From CAIUKX01 sp964580965 (GTDB lineage: Bacteria; Bacteroidota; Bacteroidia; Flavobacteriales_D; Crocinitomicaceae): a stretch of 17,094 nucleotides of DNA. This document shows, piece by piece, positions 14,723-17,094 of this stretch; position 1 is the stretch's first letter, and every line of letters begins with the position of its first letter. The notes beneath the pieces were generated by a model. That model did not search any database. It saw nothing but the letters and a program-made list of their open reading frames with translations, and was not told the origin of the DNA. Where the stretch lies: positions 1 to 17,094 of the forward strand of contig CAZOLZ010000047.1 in the NCBI GenBank assembly GCA_964580965.1, read 5' to 3'. The translations under genes and the position numbers were made by a program.

Positions 14723-15676
14723 ATGGCAATATATTTAGATTTTGAACAACCAATTCAAGAATTAGAGGATCAAATCGTAAAGACAAAAGAAATCGGTTCG
14801 AGTACTGAGGTGGATATGTCTGATAAGATCAAAGAACTTGAAACAAAGTTAAAAAGTACAACTAAGGAAATTTTTTCAAATTTAACTCCTTGGCAAAAGG
14901 TACAATTATCTCGTCATCCTGAGAGACCCTACACATTAGCTTATATAAATTCAATTACGGATAATGTTTTTCAAGAATTTCACGGGGATCGTAATGTCAA
15001 AGATGACAAAGCTATGATTGGAGGTTTTGGAGAAGTTGATGGCAAAACGGTAATGTTTATTGGACAACAAAAAGGAGTAAATACTAAAATGCGTCAATTT
15101 AGAAATTTTGGTATGCCTAATCCTGAAGGTTACAGAAAGGCATTGCGTTTGATGAAAATGGCTGAAAAATTTAATAAACCAATTGTTACTTTTATAGATA
15201 CACCAGGTGCATTTCCAGGTTTAGAAGCTGAAGAAAGAGGACAAGGTGAAGCTATCGCAAGAAATATTTACGAAATGATGCGTTTAAAAGTTCCTGTAAT
15301 TTGTATCATTATTGGTGAAGGTGCATCTGGTGGAGCTTTAGGAATAGGAGTAGGGGATAAAGTGGTTATGCTTGAAAATACTTGGTATTCAGTTATCTCT
15401 CCTGAATCTTGTTCTTCAATCTTATGGAGATCATGGGAATTCAAGGAAAAAGCTGCTAGTGCATTAAAGCTTACTTCTACAGACATGAAAAAAAATAAAT
15501 TAGTTGACGATATTATTAAAGAACCTTTAAGTGGGGCTCACAGAAATCCCGAAGAAATCTTTAAATCTGTTAAAAAATACATTGTTAAAACAATTGACGA
15601 ATTAGAAAAAATAGATTCCAATAAACGAATTGACAATAGAATTGAAAAATTCAGTTCAATGGGAGTTTGGAAATAA
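14723..15676 (+). CDS. accA: Acetyl-CoA carboxylase carboxyltransferase subunit alpha
   Basis: The alpha half of the carboxyltransferase that moves CO2 from biotin-BCCP to acetyl-CoA, giving malonyl-CoA for fatty-acid synthesis; it works with AccD in an alpha2-beta2 complex. At 317 residues it is full length. A helical N-terminus (LDFEQPIQELEDQI) is followed by LTPWQKVQLSRHPERPYTL (55-73). The crotonase-fold core includes FIDTPGAFPGLEAEERGQGE (157-176), GEGASGGALGIGVGDKV (198-214), which forms the oxyanion region, and ISPESCSSILWRS (225-237). accD, accB and accC are not in the window. It has its own promoter box and is followed by a strong intrinsic terminator, after which dapD begins almost at once. 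The stop codon TAA itself forms part of a TAATTTTG promoter-like box. Confidence 0.97.
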   Translation: MAIYLDFEQPIQELEDQIVKTKEIGSSTEVDMSDKIKELETKLKSTTKEIFSNLTPWQKVQLSRHPERPYTLAYINSITDNVFQEFHGDRNVKDDKAMIGGFGEVDGKTVMFIGQQKGVNTKMRQFRNFGMPNPEGYRKALRLMKMAEKFNKPIVTFIDTPGAFPGLEAEERGQGEAIARNIYEMMRLKVPVICIIIGEGASGGALGIGVGDKVVMLENTWYSVISPESCSSILWRSWEFKEKAASALKLTSTDMKKNKLVDDIIKEPLSGAHRNPEEIFKSVKKYIVKTIDELEKIDSNKRIDNRIEKFSSMGVWK

Positions 15677-15681
15677 TTTTG
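15674..15681 (+). promoter_or_regulatory. Candidate -7 box for dapD, overlapping the accA stop (TAATTTTG)
   Basis: TAATTTTG matches TAnnTTTG, and its first three bases are the accA stop codon. It is the only such match between the accA end and dapD. Transcripts from here would carry the terminator hairpin in their leader. Confidence 0.35.
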
Positions 15682-15698
15682 AAATATTAATTATGAAT

Positions 15699-15734
15699 CA
15701 ACCGATGGACTCTGTGCATCGGTTGTTTTTTTTT
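15699..15734 (+). terminator. Intrinsic terminator after accA, inside the dapD leader
   Basis: A 9-bp GC-containing stem CAACCGATG (15699-15707) / CATCGGTTG (15717-15725), with loop GACTCTGTG, is followed by nine T (15726-15734). It is a textbook rho-independent terminator for accA, yet it ends only 16 bases before the dapD ATG, so it may also set the level of dapD read-through. Confidence 0.9.
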
Positions 15735-15750
15735 AAAGATGAAAGAATAA

Positions 15751-16557
15751 ATGAAATCAATAATTGAAAAAGCTTGGGAAGATCGTTCTTTATTAGCAAA
15801 CAAAGAAACGTTAGATGCAATAAATCAAGTAATAGAAGATCTAGACAAAGGGCGACTTAGAGTTGCGGAGCCATCAGATGGTAAATGGATTGTTAATGAA
15901 TGGGTTAAAAAAGCTGTTGTAATGTATTTTCCTATTCGTAAAATGGAAACGATTGAGGTTGGTCCTTTTGAATATCATGATAAAATGGCTTTAAAATCGG
16001 ATTATGCTAACTTAGGAGTTAGAGTTGTTCCACCTGCTACAGCTAGATATGGAGCTTACATTTCTAAAGGTGTAATCATGATGCCTTCGTATGTGAATAT
16101 AGGTGCATATGTAGATGAAGGAACAATGGTTGATACATGGGCAACAGTTGGTTCGTGTGCACAAATAGGAAAAGATGTTCATTTAAGTGGAGGAGTAGGT
16201 ATTGGAGGTGTTTTAGAGCCCTTGCAAGCAGCTCCTGTAATTATTGAAGATGGAGCTTTTATTGGATCTCGTTGTATAGTTGTAGAAGGGGTTAGAGTAG
16301 GAAAGGAAGCTGTATTGGGTGCTAATGTCGTACTAACTAATTCAACTAAAATTATAGATGTTTCAGGAGAAAAGCCTGTTGAACATGTAGGTTACGTTCC
16401 AGATAGAAGTGTTGTTATTCCAGGGTCTTATGCAAAACAATTTACAGCAGGAGAGTATCAAGTACCTTGCGCTTTAATTATAGGAAAAAGAAAACCTTCT
16501 ACAGATTTAAAAACTTCTTTGAATGATGCTTTGAGGGAGTTTAATGTTGCAGTATAA
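15751..16557 (+). CDS. dapD: 2,3,4,5-tetrahydropyridine-2,6-dicarboxylate N-succinyltransferase
   Basis: An enzyme of the succinylase branch of diaminopimelate/lysine synthesis: it transfers succinyl from succinyl-CoA to tetrahydrodipicolinate, feeding peptidoglycan and lysine. At 268 residues it has the usual size. An N-terminal helical domain (residues 1-95, IIEKAWEDRSLL and RVAEPSDGKWIVNEWVKKA) precedes a left-handed beta-helix of hexapeptide repeats at about 100-215, seen in YVNIGAYVDEGTMVDTWATV, IGKDVHLSGGVGIGGVLEPL and IIEDGAFIGSRCIVVEGVRV. The C-terminus (CALIIGKRKPSTDLKTSLND) is characteristic. The ATG follows AAGAATAA with no Shine-Dalgarno site. No promoter box fits between the upstream terminator and the ATG. 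A second strong terminator follows the gene. Confidence 0.97.
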   Translation: MKSIIEKAWEDRSLLANKETLDAINQVIEDLDKGRLRVAEPSDGKWIVNEWVKKAVVMYFPIRKMETIEVGPFEYHDKMALKSDYANLGVRVVPPATARYGAYISKGVIMMPSYVNIGAYVDEGTMVDTWATVGSCAQIGKDVHLSGGVGIGGVLEPLQAAPVIIEDGAFIGSRCIVVEGVRVGKEAVLGANVVLTNSTKIIDVSGEKPVEHVGYVPDRSVVIPGSYAKQFTAGEYQVPCALIIGKRKPSTDLKTSLNDALREFNVAV

Positions 16558-16579
16558 TATTTTAGTCTATATTTTTATT

Positions 16580-16607
16580 ATGGCGAGTTTATACTCGCCA
16601 TTTTTTT
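16580..16607 (+). terminator. Intrinsic terminator after dapD
   Basis: An 8-bp stem ATGGCGAG (16580-16587) / CTCGCCAT (16594-16601) with loop TTTATA leads straight into a T-run ending at 16607. It lies 23 bases after the dapD stop, reading plus. Confidence 0.92.
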
Positions 16608-16623
16608 AAGTAACTATTTTATC

Positions 16624-16653
16624 AAAAAAAAGAGGCTCAATTTTTTGAGCCTC
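16624..16653 (-). terminator. Intrinsic terminator of groEL (minus strand)
   Basis: A 9-bp stem GAGGCTCAA (16632-16640) / TTGAGCCTC (16645-16653) with a 4-base loop. The eight A at 16624-16631 become a U-tract on the minus-strand transcript, about 90 bases after the groEL stop. It stands back-to-back with the dapD terminator. Confidence 0.9.
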
Positions 16654-16679
16654 AACTATATATAGACGTTTCTTTCTAT

Positions 16680-16732
16680 CCGAATTAATCGGGAAAAAAG
16701 AATCGAGTAACTCCGAGACTATAGTCCCGGAG
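16680..16732 (-). other. Two small stem-loops in the groEL 3' untranslated region
   Basis: CTCCG-A-GACTA / TAGTC-C-CGGAG at 16711-16732 is a near-perfect imperfect hairpin 7 bases after the groEL stop. A smaller CCGA / TCGG stem lies at 16680-16692. Neither is followed directly by a U-tract, so they look like 3'-end structure upstream of the true terminator. Confidence 0.4.
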
Positions 16733-16739
16733 TATTAAA

Positions 16740-17094
16740 TTACATCATACCTGGCATACCTCCTGGCATACCTCCTCCCATTGGCATTGCTGGTGCAGCA
16801 GCTTCTTCTTCCTCATCTGTTATAACACATTCAGTAGTTAATAGCATTGAAGCAATCGACGAAGCATTTTCGATAGCAATTCGAGTAACTTTAGTAGGGT
16901 CAATTACCCCAGCTTTATATAAGTCTTCGAAAATTTCAGTTCTTGCATTGAATCCGAAGTCATCTTTACCATCTCTTACTTTTTGAACAATAACAGCTCC
17001 TTCTTCACCTGCATTAGCTGTGATTTGTCTCAAAGGCTCTTCTAATGAACGTCTTACAATTGCAACCCCCGTGTTTTCATCTTCATTTTCTCCT
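16740..17094 (-). CDS. groL: Chaperonin GroEL, C-terminal 117 residues (5' part outside the window)
   Basis: The C-terminal equatorial domain of the 60-kDa chaperonin that folds proteins inside the GroEL-GroES cage. The visible part runs from GENEDENTGVAIVRRSLEEP to the stop. It includes PLRQITANAGEEGAVIVQKV, then DFGFNARTEIFEDLYKAGVI and DPTKVTRIAIENASSIASML, a close match to the E. coli pattern (APLRQI, DPTKVTR and TTEC). The conserved SMLLTTECVITDEEEE segment leads into a Gly-Met-Pro-rich flexible tail (MPMGGGMPGGMPGMM), typical of Bacteroidota GroEL. Two small hairpins and then a strong terminator follow the stop. groES would be expected upstream, outside the window. The reading frame is open to the window edge, so the missing part is only cut off by the window. 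Confidence 0.97.
   Translation of the reverse strand, partial: GENEDENTGVAIVRRSLEEPLRQITANAGEEGAVIVQKVRDGKDDFGFNARTEIFEDLYKAGVIDPTKVTRIAIENASSIASMLLTTECVITDEEEEAAAPAMPMGGGMPGGMPGMM

Noticed and set aside
1..17094. Mobile elements, CRISPR, phage genes, toxin-antitoxin or secretion clusters
   Set aside because: Every sizeable frame is explained by a housekeeping gene of uniform composition; no transposase, integrase, direct-repeat array or terminal inverted repeats were seen.

Overview
The window is a stretch of a low-GC (roughly one third G+C) chromosome from a member of the Bacteroidota, most likely Flavobacteriales and possibly a Crocinitomicaceae-like lineage. This rests on protein style, on the lack of Shine-Dalgarno sites before the genes, and on TAnnTTTG promoter boxes (the Bacteroidota sigma-A -7 element) in front of nearly every transcription unit. 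It is ordinary core genome. I see no phage, insertion sequence, CRISPR array, toxin-antitoxin pair, rRNA or tRNA, and no gene-free stretch longer than about 250 bases.

Layout: (1) 1-2509, minus: valS (valyl-tRNA synthetase), missing only its last few dozen residues at the window edge, divergent from folD (plus; one-carbon/folate metabolism). (2) 3552-5045, minus: a dihydrolipoyl-dehydrogenase-like flavoprotein that has lost both redox cysteines; divergent from it a YkgJ-type cysteine-cluster protein and then an MFS transporter. (3) A strong bidirectional terminator at 7003-7040 separates the transporter from a 2-Cys peroxiredoxin, which is divergent from an OxyR-type LysR regulator with the two conserved redox cysteines: a compact peroxide-response module. 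(4) 8827-10907, minus: tight recF - DUF721/DciA-family - O-methyltransferase operon (4-base gaps), i.e. replication and repair genes plus a methyltransferase. (5) 11053-13607, plus: tight operon of a membrane-anchored TPR protein, ribH (riboflavin) and a phosphoglucosamine mutase (cell-wall precursor). It ends at a 19-bp perfect hairpin shared with the convergent ispE (isoprenoid MEP pathway). (6) 14723-16557, plus: accA (fatty-acid synthesis) and dapD (lysine/diaminopimelate), separated by a strong intrinsic terminator that sits only 16 bases before the dapD start. (7) 16740-17094, minus: the 3' end of groEL, with its own terminator back-to-back with that of dapD.

The genes are joined by operon structure more than by pathway; most supply basic functions (translation, folate, riboflavin, peptidoglycan, isoprenoids, fatty acids, replication, protein folding). 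The points most worth a second look are the cysteine-less flavoprotein that keeps its His-Glu pair, the terminator-in-leader arrangement of dapD, the OxyR/peroxiredoxin divergent control region, the possibly leaderless recF transcript, and the long U-tract-free hairpin between glmM and ispE. I found no convincing undescribed multi-gene system.
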